A DNA stretch of 64,000 bases from Crotalaria pallida (taxonomy: Eukaryota > Streptophyta > Magnoliopsida > Fabales > Fabaceae): NCBI GenBank assembly GCA_037953625.1, contig CM075656.1, positions 85,517,001 through 85,581,000 of the forward strand. Direction: 5' to 3'. Of the stretch, positions 21,146 through 32,075 are shown one piece after another. A model generated the notes under the pieces. The model saw nothing but the letters and a program-made list of their open reading frames with translations. It was not told the DNA's origin and made no database searches. Every line of letters starts with the position of its first letter. Within the stretch, counting starts at the first letter, position 1. The translations under genes were made by a program, and so were the position numbers.

Positions 21146-23411
21146 TAAAACATGGGTGTACTTGCATAAAACAATAATCTAACACGGAGTGCCATTTCTC
21201 TTGGCAAATCTATTTTTTTCTTCTTCTTTCCTCTCTCCCCCTTCTCCATTTTTCATTTACATAATTGCAATTTTTAGCAAGATTATTGTAAGTAAGAAAA
21301 ATTCACAAATTCAAGTGATTTATTCTCTTATTTAAAAAAAAAAATATTCGTAATTTTCTATCACGTTTAATTTATTAACAAGTACTCTAATAAAACATTT
21401 TAACATTTGCCAACTTTAAAAAACCTGCTTATTGGAGTTTGGTTCAATTTGTTTAGGCTTGGTTCAATTGAACCGGTTTATTTATTTAGCAACCGTGGTT
21501 AGTAGAAGTGGCGACGACGTAACTGAGAAGCACGAATTGAGACATGCAATGAAGGACTTGGAAACCAGAAAAAGAAGGTGCGTTGCGTTGGTACGGGGGA
21601 GAGAGTGCATTCTCTTACTACGAGGAATGAGGAAGAAGAAGAAAAAGAAGAAGGTTCTTTCCTACCTCTTCCCTTCTCCTACTGTTTGCATTACTATTAC
21701 TACTATTGTTATTGTTATTATGCTCTTGCTTCATGGTACGTAGTTCTTCATCATCATCGTCATTATTATTTGTCTGCTTAAAAGAAGAAAAAAAAATTGT
21801 TATGAATGATCAAATGAAAAGGAAGGGTGTACCAATGGCTGATTGCTTCAAGTGATACATGTCTGATTCCTCTAAAGCGGAGAACCGGGTTCGAGTCGAA
21901 TGTACAGTGAACATTATTTGCTAGGAGAGCTTGGCCCACTATATTGTAGATATTCCTGACTCGAATAGTATTGTTTCCTATGGAGGATATACCTATGGCT
22001 AGAAAAGAAAAAATGAAAAGGAAGAGGGCAGGTAGAAAATCCAATCCCTTGGAATGTTCTTGGACAATGACTTCTTTATTATCAATCTTGTTATTCAAAC
22101 ATCTGATTTGACATCTATACGGGATACATACCTTTTTAAGTAAAAACTGGTGGGTCTTGCAATTTCTCTCTCTTATAGGACCCACCAGCTTTTACTTAAA
22201 AAGGCATGTGTCAACCCCAGATGTCAGATACGGATGTTAGATAAACATTTTCCCTTTATTATAGAATGTATTTCCATAAGCCTATGGTTTGTTTTGTTAC
22301 ACTTCATCTCCCAATCAATCAATATTCAATATATATGAATACCCAGTCAGACTTTTCAAATTTTTTTTTTTGTTTGTGTTTCTTAGTATTTCTTCTTAAA
22401 TATAATTTTGTTGTTTATTTCAACAGTAACAAAAGCTTAAGTCAATGTTGTTGTTATATTGAGCAAGTAGCCTCTTACAAGCATTATCCATGTTATTATT
22501 GCCCAATTATCTATTGAGATAAGACTTAAGGAAAGGGAAAGTCAACTATGAGGAATGTAGACATTTTTGGGTGCTTGTGGTGGTAGCCAGATAATGACAT
22601 ACAATGTTATATGCAGGAGGGAGATTGTTAAGTTGGTGCAGAAACATTCAAAGGCTCAAGTAGTCAAATTGCATTGGTGACCTTAGTAACCATTTGCCTT
22701 TTGCCATACATCAAGGAAGATTTTGTATTTGATTATGTAGTCTTATTTCATACATGGCCAACCAGTTTCATCTTACCTTAAATTTGCGTAGTTTTTAAAT
22801 GTTATGCTATTATTGACTTTGCATGTTGTTAATCCCTATTGGCTATGATGCAAAGATGCAGGCCCAGGTATTGGATAACATAAATACGGTATAGGAATAA
22901 AACTTCTCTTAAAATATGGATACAATAGTATATAAAGCAACATCCATATAAAAAATTACTAAAAAGTTATAATTTTGAGCTTAGTCATTTCAATTTGCAA
23001 ATACAGTGTATAAACTAATAATATAAAGTATTAAAGAATGGTACGGTTTCATTATCAGGTATATATTCCGAACAGGTACGGCAGGCATTATGAAGTATTC
23101 TTTCCTCACCCTATTGGGCATTCTGTTAGACTTTTGTACAAACGATATAGGAATATGCCATCATTGTTAGCTAGTGGTTATTCTTAATAGTATTACCTCA
23201 ACTTGTTTGATCATGTATTTTTTTTACTAAATGAGATAGAAAGTGGACAAAAGAAAGATTTTTTAGTGTTTTGACTTTTTTCATTGATGTAAGGAAGTGA
23301 TGGGTGGATAGGCAATTTGTGAAAATACAGGATCTTTATATTCAGTGTCAGACTTTTCACTTTTATAACTTATAACAGAAGTGAAGTTCTGTGTACTCCT
23401 TTAAGTTGATC
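21146..23411. other. Region upstream of the receptor kinase
   Basis: Contains a possible SINE (about 21826-22015, B-box-like gggttcgagtcg) and a clear inverted repeat at 22130-22206, with arms of the type ctttttaagtaaaa(a)ctggtgggtc around a short loop, extending more weakly to about 22096-22242. The rest is AT-rich and presumably includes the promoter of the receptor kinase. Confidence 0.45.
22130..22206. repeat. Hairpin-forming inverted repeat
   Basis: Left arm cctttttaagtaaaaactgg followed by tgggtc; right arm gacccaccagcttttactta followed by aaaagg. About 26 paired positions with one bulge and a loop of about 24 bases. Probably the core of a small foldback element. Confidence 0.6.
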
Positions 23412-25535
23412 ATGGGTGAAAGAGTTCTAGTATTCCTACTACTCATTTTCAGTTTTTTGTTGATTGTGGTTGCAAGGACAGGGACCGACGATTGTAAGTT
23501 CAGTTTTAATGCCATACATGTTTTTCTTGTCATCCAAATGGCATTTTTGGTATACACATTGTTACATGTTCAAAATCAGAAATTTTAAACCCTTTTTTTC
23601 GGTTGCTAAAAATTCTGAACACTTGATATGCAAGATTTCACCTTCAGATTTTGCTAAGAAGTTTTCAGCAGTCACTTGTAGCTTCTACAATAATTTTTTT
23701 TATTAAGATTCAGTGATTAAAATATGTCTTCAACTGTCTTTTGAACTTCCCTTGCAGATACTGCTCTACAGATTATAAAGCAAGAGTGGCAGAACACCCC
23801 ACCTAGTTGGGAGAACCCAGATCCTTGTGATGATGGTTGGGAGGGCATTAGGTGCAACAATTCACGTGTTATTATCATGTACTATCTCTTTCAAGTTCTT
23901 ATGTCAAGTTGCTACCTTCTTCTGATGTGTCTTTTGTGAGACTAACTTGGGTACCTGTATTTCAGATCATTAGCAAGCAATGGTTTGACCGGCGAATTTT
24001 CTACAGGACTTGCATTACTATCTGAATTGGTGATTTTGTGCGTTCTACTTGCTATTGTATTGAAATATATTATATTCTTTGGAACAGTGCCTAGCTTCTA
24101 CCCTATTACTTATAGACCATGATTAAATATCTTAAGAATAACTTGTCTGCCGAGTCGCTTCTGTAGATTATACATCTAAGTAACGGCAAGGAGTTGTCTG
24201 TGGACTATGCATCCTGTAAGAAAGTAATAATGTTTGTTTACTATCAATAGAACTGGAAGAAGACATCATTTCATTTTTATTCGTGACTTCCATGATTTCA
24301 GTATTGTAAATTGTTTCTCATGCAGTGGTCTCTTTTTGTTTTGTTCTTGATTTTTCCTTTGCAGGGACCTGTCTTACAATGACAAATTAACAGGACAGCT
24401 TCCCCATGAAATTGGAAATTTGAAAAAGCTGACTCAATTGTAAGGCAGTTTAGAATATTATAAAGATTATATAACCCAACTCTCATCAAGTTTGATCTGT
24501 TGACTCTAACTACACAATTCTGTGTTTTATCTTCCAGATTGCTTATTGGTTGTGGTTTCCGTGGTCAAATACCAGATACAATAGGAAATCTAGAACGGCT
24601 TCGCTTCCTGTAAGGATTCTTTGCTTTATTTTTAAAAGATACATATTAAAAAAAGGCTATTCATTTGGCTTAACCAATAACCCTTTGAACGAAGATAGCA
24701 TTTGAAGTCATTTATACTGCCATGTTGGAGTGTGAGCCTGGGTGAACCTTAGCGCAACAATATGGTTGTTGCCTTGTGACCGTGAGGTCACAGGTTCAAA
24801 TCTTGGAAACAGACTCTTTACTTGCAGGAGTAAGGCTGCATACTCTACCCTCCCCATACCCCACTAGGTCGGAGCCTCGTGCAATGAGCCACCGTTATAC
24901 TTCCTATGTTGGCCTTTATGTTTCGAGTATATCATATCTATTTCTTGTCTTATCATTCTCAAGATATATTTTTTGCTTTTGAGAAAACTAAATCAATTTC
25001 AATTGCAGAGCTCTCAATAATAATAGCTTCAGTGGAATAATTCCAGCTTCTATTGGTAAGCTTTCGAATCTGAAATGGCTAGATTTAGCTGAAAACCAGC
25101 TTGTAGGGTCCATCCCTGTATCCAATGGAGATGCTCCTGGTCTGGATATGCTACAAAGTACAGAGCACTTGTATGTCCCTTTTGTAAAAGTTGGCATATC
25201 CTTTTTTTTCTTTTTCTGTATACAATATTCTGCTTTATATCTATCAAAATCCTTCTAATACGTTTTCAATATCAACAGTCATTTTGGAAAGAATAACCTC
25301 TCAGGCAATATTCCTCCTCAACTTTTTAGCTCAGAAATGTCTCTGAAACATGTGTAAGTTCTATTCTCATATATGTCACCTGTAATTTGTACACATTTGA
25401 CAAAATATGTACAATATTTCTCATCATATTTTTTTATTGCATCTTTGAATATTTATGATCTTTAAAATATAATATGAAATCAATTAAACACCTAATTGAG
25501 GAAGCAATCTTGGAAGTTATTTCCTATTTACGTTT

Positions 25536-25566
<31 letters not shown>

Positions 25567-28500
25567 ATTTAATTAGGATTTCTCATCTTCCAAAACCAAT
25601 CATAATGATAAGAATTCAAAAAACATACTAGTCATATACAAGGCAATCTATATGGTTTACCTGGTATAATCCTATGGAAATTGGGGAGTCTACTTCACCC
25701 ACTTTACAATCATGTAAAGGGCTAGGGATCCTCTCATCCCATAGCCAACATATAATGTTAAGGTTGCTCTCATCAAATTGCTTAACTGAATCTTAATGTG
25801 CACATAGGCCGTATCTCTTCACTAACAACAAACCATACAATTATATCTCGTCCCTTTTCTAACATGGAACTCACCATGAATAATTAGAATAGAAAATCAG
25901 CTTAAAATATTGTAATCAAGTTCAACCTATCAAAGTCAGCGATATTATTTTCTCAGTTTCAAAATAATATACAAAACCATGGTAGTTAATTGTCATAATA
26001 ACACCTAACCATTAAAACCATATGGAAATTATGAATTAATATTATTATATCTTTTTGGCAGGCTTTTTGATAGCAACAAACTTAATGGCACCATTCCATC
26101 TACACTTGGACTTGTCCAAAGTGTCAAGATTGTGTGAGTGTCCACTTCTCTTAATTTAAATCAGTAACTAGAATTCTTGTTTCTTTTTATCTTCAAATGT
26201 ATTTTTGTGGCTGCAGGCGATTTGATTATAATTTTTTAAATGGATCTGTGCCTCCGAACATCAACAATCTTACAAAACTCACAGAATTGTAAGTTGAAAT
26301 TGTTTGAAATATATTTCCATTATTGCTTTCGGACTTTCGGTATAATGTTGCTATCCACTGTGAAAAAATTTTACTATGTTGATGGAGGTTCTGATTTTAT
26401 ATCCTTCAGGTACCTGTCCAACAATCAACTATCTGGTCCCCTGCCAAACCTTACTGGAATGGTTGCCCTAAACTACCTGTAATAACTATAGCATTTATCT
26501 AAGATCATTATATATATAATGTTTGTGAAAGAAAAAAATTTGTATAACCTGTCTTTCAAAATGATTAGTGAACACCAGTTTCATAACGATGGTTAATTAA
26601 ATTATTCTGAAGGGATATGAGCAATAGTAGTTTTGCTCCATCAGAATTTCCACTGTGGTCACCAAGTTTTCAGTCTCTCACAACGATGTATGTCCTCCTT
26701 CCTATCCTGTTTCAGCTATCTATCTTAGGTTTCAACATTTAATCCTCATACTTTTCTTTTGCATGGCAGAAAGATGGAGCATACAAACCTTCAAGGAAGC
26801 ATTCCTGCTTCTATTTTCAGCCTGCCCCATTTACAAACAGTGTGAGTACCTGCTCGTATTGATTATGTTGAATGTTGGCAGATCCATTTATAATGACAAT
26901 TAATGCTGACAAAATTTACAATATTCTCATAGTTTAAATACAGTTGCAAGTATCTGTTCTCTTCATCTTTGTTTATGAACATGTAATTTTTATGATGTAA
27001 TTCATAGGGTGCTGAAAGACAACATGCTGAATGGCACCTTAGATATTGGCACTACCATCAGCAGCCAACTGGAACTCCTTGATTTGCAGCACAATTCAAT
27101 TGTTAAATTTAATCCACTAATTAATGTCTCCAAAGTGACAATAATGTAAGTCATAGCTATAGAGATAAGTTGTTGCAAAAGATGGTTACATCTAAATAAA
27201 TATACATTTTCTTTTATAAAGCTGATTATTACATATTTATTTGAAGACTTGTGGAAAACCCATTTTGCCAAAATGATGGAGAAGGAAAGAGTTATTGCTC
27301 AGTTACACAACAGCAACAACCCAATAATGACTCCAATACAGCACCTCCACCACCACCACCAAATAATTGTGCTCATATTATGTGCAACTCAGATCAGACA
27401 TTAAGTCCCAAGTGCCAATGTGATTACCCGTATTCAGGAACTTTAATTTTCAGAGCACCTGCCTTTTCAGGCTTGGGAAACAAGTCTGACGTGGAGACAT
27501 ATCTGAATCAGTCTTTTCAATCTTATGGTCTACCTGTGGATTCGTTTATTATAAGCAATCCGAGGAACGTACTTCAGTATCTTATGTGGGATTTAGAAAT
27601 GTTTCCACCATTAGGCCAAAATCGTTTCAATCGAACAGGGATTTCCAGTATAGGCTATTTGTTTAGCAGCCAAACATTTAGTTCTCCTCCTAATTATGGG
27701 CCACATCAGTTTGCTCCTAATTACTATGGTAACTATATGAATGATACAGGTAAATTTTATTCTGCATATAGTAATCAAATTAATTGCAGCAGTACACCTC
27801 TTTAAGAATTCGCTTTTCTCGTCTTAGTATCACAAAGTCCTGTGCCCTCTGGCAAATCTTCAAACACTGGCATCATAGCTGGAGCTGCTGGTGGTGGTTC
27901 TATCCTTCTGGTGTTGTCATTCCTTGCAATTGTTTACACTATCAACCATAAGAAAAATGCAAAAGGAGCAACAGGAATAAGCAACTCTTTTGGTGAGATA
28001 ACTGCATGATTTGCTCCTCCTTTATAGCCAACCTGACAATATTGTGTGCATTTGAGTTTATTCATATATTTGATTTCATAAAATGCAGAAGAATGGGATC
28101 CTAATGAGAGCGATACTAGTGTCCCACATTTAAAAGGAGCAAGGCGCTTCACCTTTGAAGAGATTCAGAACTACACAAAAAATTTCGCACAAGCCAATAA
28201 TATTGGATCTGGGGGTTATGGGAAGGTATCAAATGGCTCTTGTTTACTCAAAAATTTAAAAAAAAAAAATTGCTTAAAGGGCCTTTTATCTTTTATTTTG
28301 TGTCAATATTAACTCGGATTTCTTTTTATGTTCTTTGTAAATATAATTTTTTTGGGTAAAATAATTAATTTATGATTATTAAATTTCTGCAAGGTACCAT
28401 TCGTTGAATGGGCAATGTATATATGGTGCTAACTCTTTTCCTTCTTATAACTGACTCCCAAACCTATTTGGCCTTTGTAGATAGATGGCTTTTCTAAAGT

Positions 28501-30377
28501 TTTTCGGGCTTTCCAAGTTTCCGTTTCATATAAAATTGCTGGCAACATTTAGTAATAGTCAATGGACTAATGTTCGTTACACATGCCTTGCAATCATATT
28601 TTTTGCACACCTGCACAAAATTGCTGGCAACATTTAGTAATAGTCAATGGATTAATGTTCGTTACACATGTCTTGCAATCATATTTTTTGCACACCTGCA
28701 CAGTTGGTAGCATTGCCCCGTCGGAAAGAACTGTAACGTGAAGGTACTGCGGGTAAAGATTACACATGATATTGTGTGGATAATGTGTTGGGACTTCACA
28801 TTTAATACTGAAATTGCTACTTAAGAAATAACTGTAACCAAGATTTGACATTCAATCATAGTGTCATGTAGTGCAGCCACCTTACACTCATGCATTTTAT
28901 GAATAGATTTTACTGTAATACTACCACATAGTTATGGAACTCTTTGTCAGCATGTTTGTAGCTATAACCCTACTTAACCTTAGCCGTTGTATTATATTTA
29001 TCTAGTGTCTTAAAAAGGTAACGTTGACAGGTTTATCGGGGAACTCTTCAAAACGGGCAATTAATTGCCGTGAAACGAGCACAAAGGGAATCCATGCAGG
29101 GAGGAGTGGAGTTTAAAACTGAGATTGAACTTCTATCAAGGGTCCACCACAAAAATCTCGTTAGCCTTTTGGGTTTCTGCTTTGGGAGAGGAGAACAGAT
29201 GCTGATTTATGAGTATGTTGTAAATGGTACCTTGAAGGATACTCTTTCAGGTATGTATTTTTTTTCACCTTGCAACCATTGGATAATTTTATTTATACTC
29301 CAATATTTGGCTGAGTTGGGGGAAGGGGAGCCTTGTAGCGACTGTTAAAATTCTTGCCATGTGACAAGGTGGTCACAGATTTGAGTATTGTAATACACCT
29401 TGTGTAATATGTATTTTTTGTTTACCAAATAAGATGCATGTGGTCTGTGCAGGTAAATCAGGAATTAGATTGGATTGGATTAGAAGGCTGAAAGTAGTCC
29501 TTGGTGCTGCCAGGGGACTGGATTATCTCCATGAACATGCAAATCCTCCAATCATACACAGGGACATCAAATCCACCAACATTTTACTGGATGAGCGCTT
29601 GAATGCTAAAGTATCTGATTTTGGTCTCTCCAAGCCACTGAGTGATGGTGCAAAAGGTTACATTACCACTCAAGTCAAAGGAACAATGGTTGGTATATTG
29701 CCTTCTAAAGCTTTACACTATATAAAGAGCTAAGACAACATAAAACATATTGAAATACAACATCTTAATTGATTGGGGTAGCATGGGATTGATTATTGTG
29801 TCAAAATTATTGGCTAATAAGTAAATCGTTATTCATTATGAAAACTATTCATTTAATGTTCCACAAAAAATTGGATATTTCCAAACTTAAGTAATGATAA
29901 TGAATTTTGTACTTGATGTAGGGCTACTTGGATCCAGAGTATTATATGACTCAACAGTTGACTGAGAAGAGTGATGTATATAGTTTTGGAGTGCTAATGT
30001 TGGAGGTGATAACTGCAAGAAGGCCAATAGAAAGAGGGAAATATATTGTGAAAGTGGTTAAGACTGCTTTGGACAAGAAAAAAGACTTATATGGCCTGAG
30101 GGAAATTCTTGATCCAACCCTTGGTTTGGGGTCAACACTGATTGGGTTTGAAAAGTTTGTGGATATTGCATTGCAATGTGTTGAAGAGTCAAGTTCTGAT
30201 AGGCCTTCAATGAATCATGTGGTGAAAGAAATTGAAAACATCTTGCAGCTAGCTGGTGCAAACCCCAGTGGTGAATCACCAACCACCTCATCTAGTTATG
30301 ATCTTAGTAAGGGGAGTTCCCTCCATCCTTATGACAATGAATATTTTGATTCAAGCGTGGTTCTTCCACGTCCTTAA
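23412..30377 (+). CDS. LRR receptor-like kinase, LRR-VIII-1 (At5g49760/HPCA1-like)
   Basis: Plasma-membrane receptor Ser/Thr kinase. Nineteen exons: 23412-23493, 23758-23878, 23966-24037, 24365-24439, 24538-24609, 25009-25170, 25279-25353, 26062-26133, 26217-26288, 26410-26478, 26613-26687, 26770-26841, 27008-27145, 27247-27749, 27828-27992, 28089-28225, 29031-29250, 29453-29688 and 29922-30377. They join to 957 codons plus stop. Most LRRs sit in single 69-75-base exons, typical of this subfamily. Order: signal peptide (about 1-21), cap with WENPDPCDDGWEGI, about 11 LRRs, a Cys cluster (C427, C432, C442, C444), a post-LRR domain, TM helix (about 569-592) and kinase. Kinase landmarks are intact: GSGGYG 648-653, K669, HRD 763-765, DFG 783-785 and KGTMGYLDPEYY. 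It is an RD kinase and looks functional. HPCA1 of this subfamily senses extracellular H2O2; that role here is inference. Confidence 0.92.
24727..24905 (+). mobile_element. tRNA-derived SINE in receptor-kinase intron 5
   Basis: The unit runs gagcctgggtgaaccttagc, then ggtcacaggttcaaatc (B box), ggaaacagactctt, a gtaaggctgcat stretch and a pyrimidine-rich tccccataccccac part. This order of blocks is that of a widespread plant SINE family (Au/FabaS-like, from memory). It lies wholly in the intron 24610-25008. Confidence 0.6.
25537..25575. repeat. (TTTA)n microsatellite
   Basis: About eight TTTA units in intron 7 of the receptor-kinase gene. Confidence 0.8.
28532..28701. repeat. 85-bp tandem duplication in receptor-kinase intron 16
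   Basis: Two adjacent copies, 28532-28616 and 28617-28701, each beginning aaaattgctggcaacattta. They differ at only about two positions (ggacta/ggatta and catgcc/catgtc), so the duplication is recent. Confidence 0.9.
29310..29420 (+). mobile_element. SINE fragment in receptor-kinase intron 17
   Basis: Resembles the 5' half of the SINE at 24727-24905: ggggagccttgtagcgact, then cttgccatgtgac, then ggtggtcacagatttgagta. The downstream blocks are missing. Confidence 0.35.
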
Positions 30378-30779
30378 GTTGAGGAGGTGTATATAGTTCT
30401 GCTCTTCAAATTTCTGCTCAGAAGCAACTTCTTGAAATAATGTAAAAAGAATGAGATAGGGTGGTAAGCAGGGCAGGAGTGAGATGATGCTGTTAATCTA
30501 GTGTATTATAAAGTTAGGCCAACACTGGACACGATTGAAGCTGGAGTTTGAGGAGAAATCCTTCCAAAATGCGAGTATAGTAGAATTAGTTTTATGTTTG
30601 GATGTGTTTGCAGAAACAGGATATCATGATAATCTACTTTGTGTATATGCCACTTTTGAATAATAAAAAGACCAAAAAAAATCATGATTTTTTTTTTTGT
30701 TTTAATAATATATTTATTTAGTATACAATGGTGGAATGCTAAAAATGTCAATACCTGTGCAAACAAACTTTCAAGAAAA

Positions 30780-31631
30780 GGCTTAATTATGTCACAAGTC
30801 TCTGAAGTTTGGGGTATTTTTGCCAGATATCCTTATATATTTTTTTCAATGTTTGACTTCTCGAAATTACTTCTGGCTTTATCGTATACTCCTACTACTA
30901 ATTCTGATCAATTTTGATAACACGTAACATCAAAATCCTAATCAGACGCTGGAGATTGATCATGTGGTGTCGCGTGATGTCACACGGACGAAGACGACCT
31001 CTCTCTACAATTCTGTTTTTTATTTTTGAGTGAAGACCCACTTTGGTCCCTGTCGATTTTGCACAGTACCAATTTCGTCCCTGATAATTCATAATACCAC
31101 ATTTAGTCCCTAAATAAAATTTCATACCAATTTGGTCCCTCAACTTTTTTTCATATCAATTTAGTCCCTCAAGATTTTCAGATGTATCAATTTGATCCTT
31201 AAAATTGAGGGACCAAGTTGGTATGGAAGAAAATCTTGAGGGATGAAATTGGTATGGAAAAAAGGTTAGGAACAGAATTGGTATGATTTTTTTTTTTTTT
31301 CAGAGACTAAATGTGGTATTATGAATTGTCAGGGACCAAATTGGTATTGTGCAAAATCGACAGGGACCAAACTCTTTATTTTTTTATTTAACTAAAAATA
31401 TAAAAATATTAATTCTTTTTTTTAAAAAAAAAAGATCTTCGCCCACGGGGTATTAGGTGCTTAACCTCCTGCGTCTAAATAAGATTTTGATGTTACATAT
31501 TAGCAAAATTGGTAATAGGGTTATATAACAAACCCAGAACTAATTTCGAGGAGTCATACATTGAAATACAAAGAATAAGAATATTTGATAAAAATACCCA
31601 AAACTTCAAGAACTTGTGACATAATTGAGCC
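30780..31631. mobile_element. MULE-type MITE, family A, with nested insertion
   Basis: Termini ggcttaattatgtcaca and tgtgacataattgagcc, as in 17609-18114. It is longer because a separate foldback (31028-31375) sits in the middle. The flanking duplication is not readable. Confidence 0.75.
31028..31375. mobile_element. Foldback MITE nested in a family-A element
   Basis: Arms share tttggtccctgtcgatttt and its complement, then repeated 'ccaattt.gtccct' phrases with mirrored counterparts on the right arm. It interrupts the family-A element near its centre. Confidence 0.7.
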
Positions 31632-32075
31632 TTAAAAAAATACATGTAGGATAAATTGCACGCAGAAAAATCGATCGCATTATCTAGTTTGCTACATACA
31701 AGAGATACACCAATTTACTGTTCCTCCATCTTCACCTTTTCAATTTGTATTTCATGCTCCCACCATCAACACATTAAACAAAACCATCCAAGTTTCTCTT
31801 TGCAATACTGCACCACAATAAAATATGTGGAAACTGATACTGTGATACATATGTATTTTAAAAAAATAAAAAGTTTGGTGGCTCTCCCCATCCGGCCGGT
31901 CTGACGTCCAAACACAAATTGGTACCATCTTATATACTCCGTTACAAAGAACAAACTGATTGGAAAATTGGAAGCAGACAATAAAATAACGTAATAATTC
32001 TCTCTAACTTTTAATTAAAGAAATAAAAAACTTTCTAAAGCTAGGATGTCTACAACTTCCTTTTACACGGATAAT

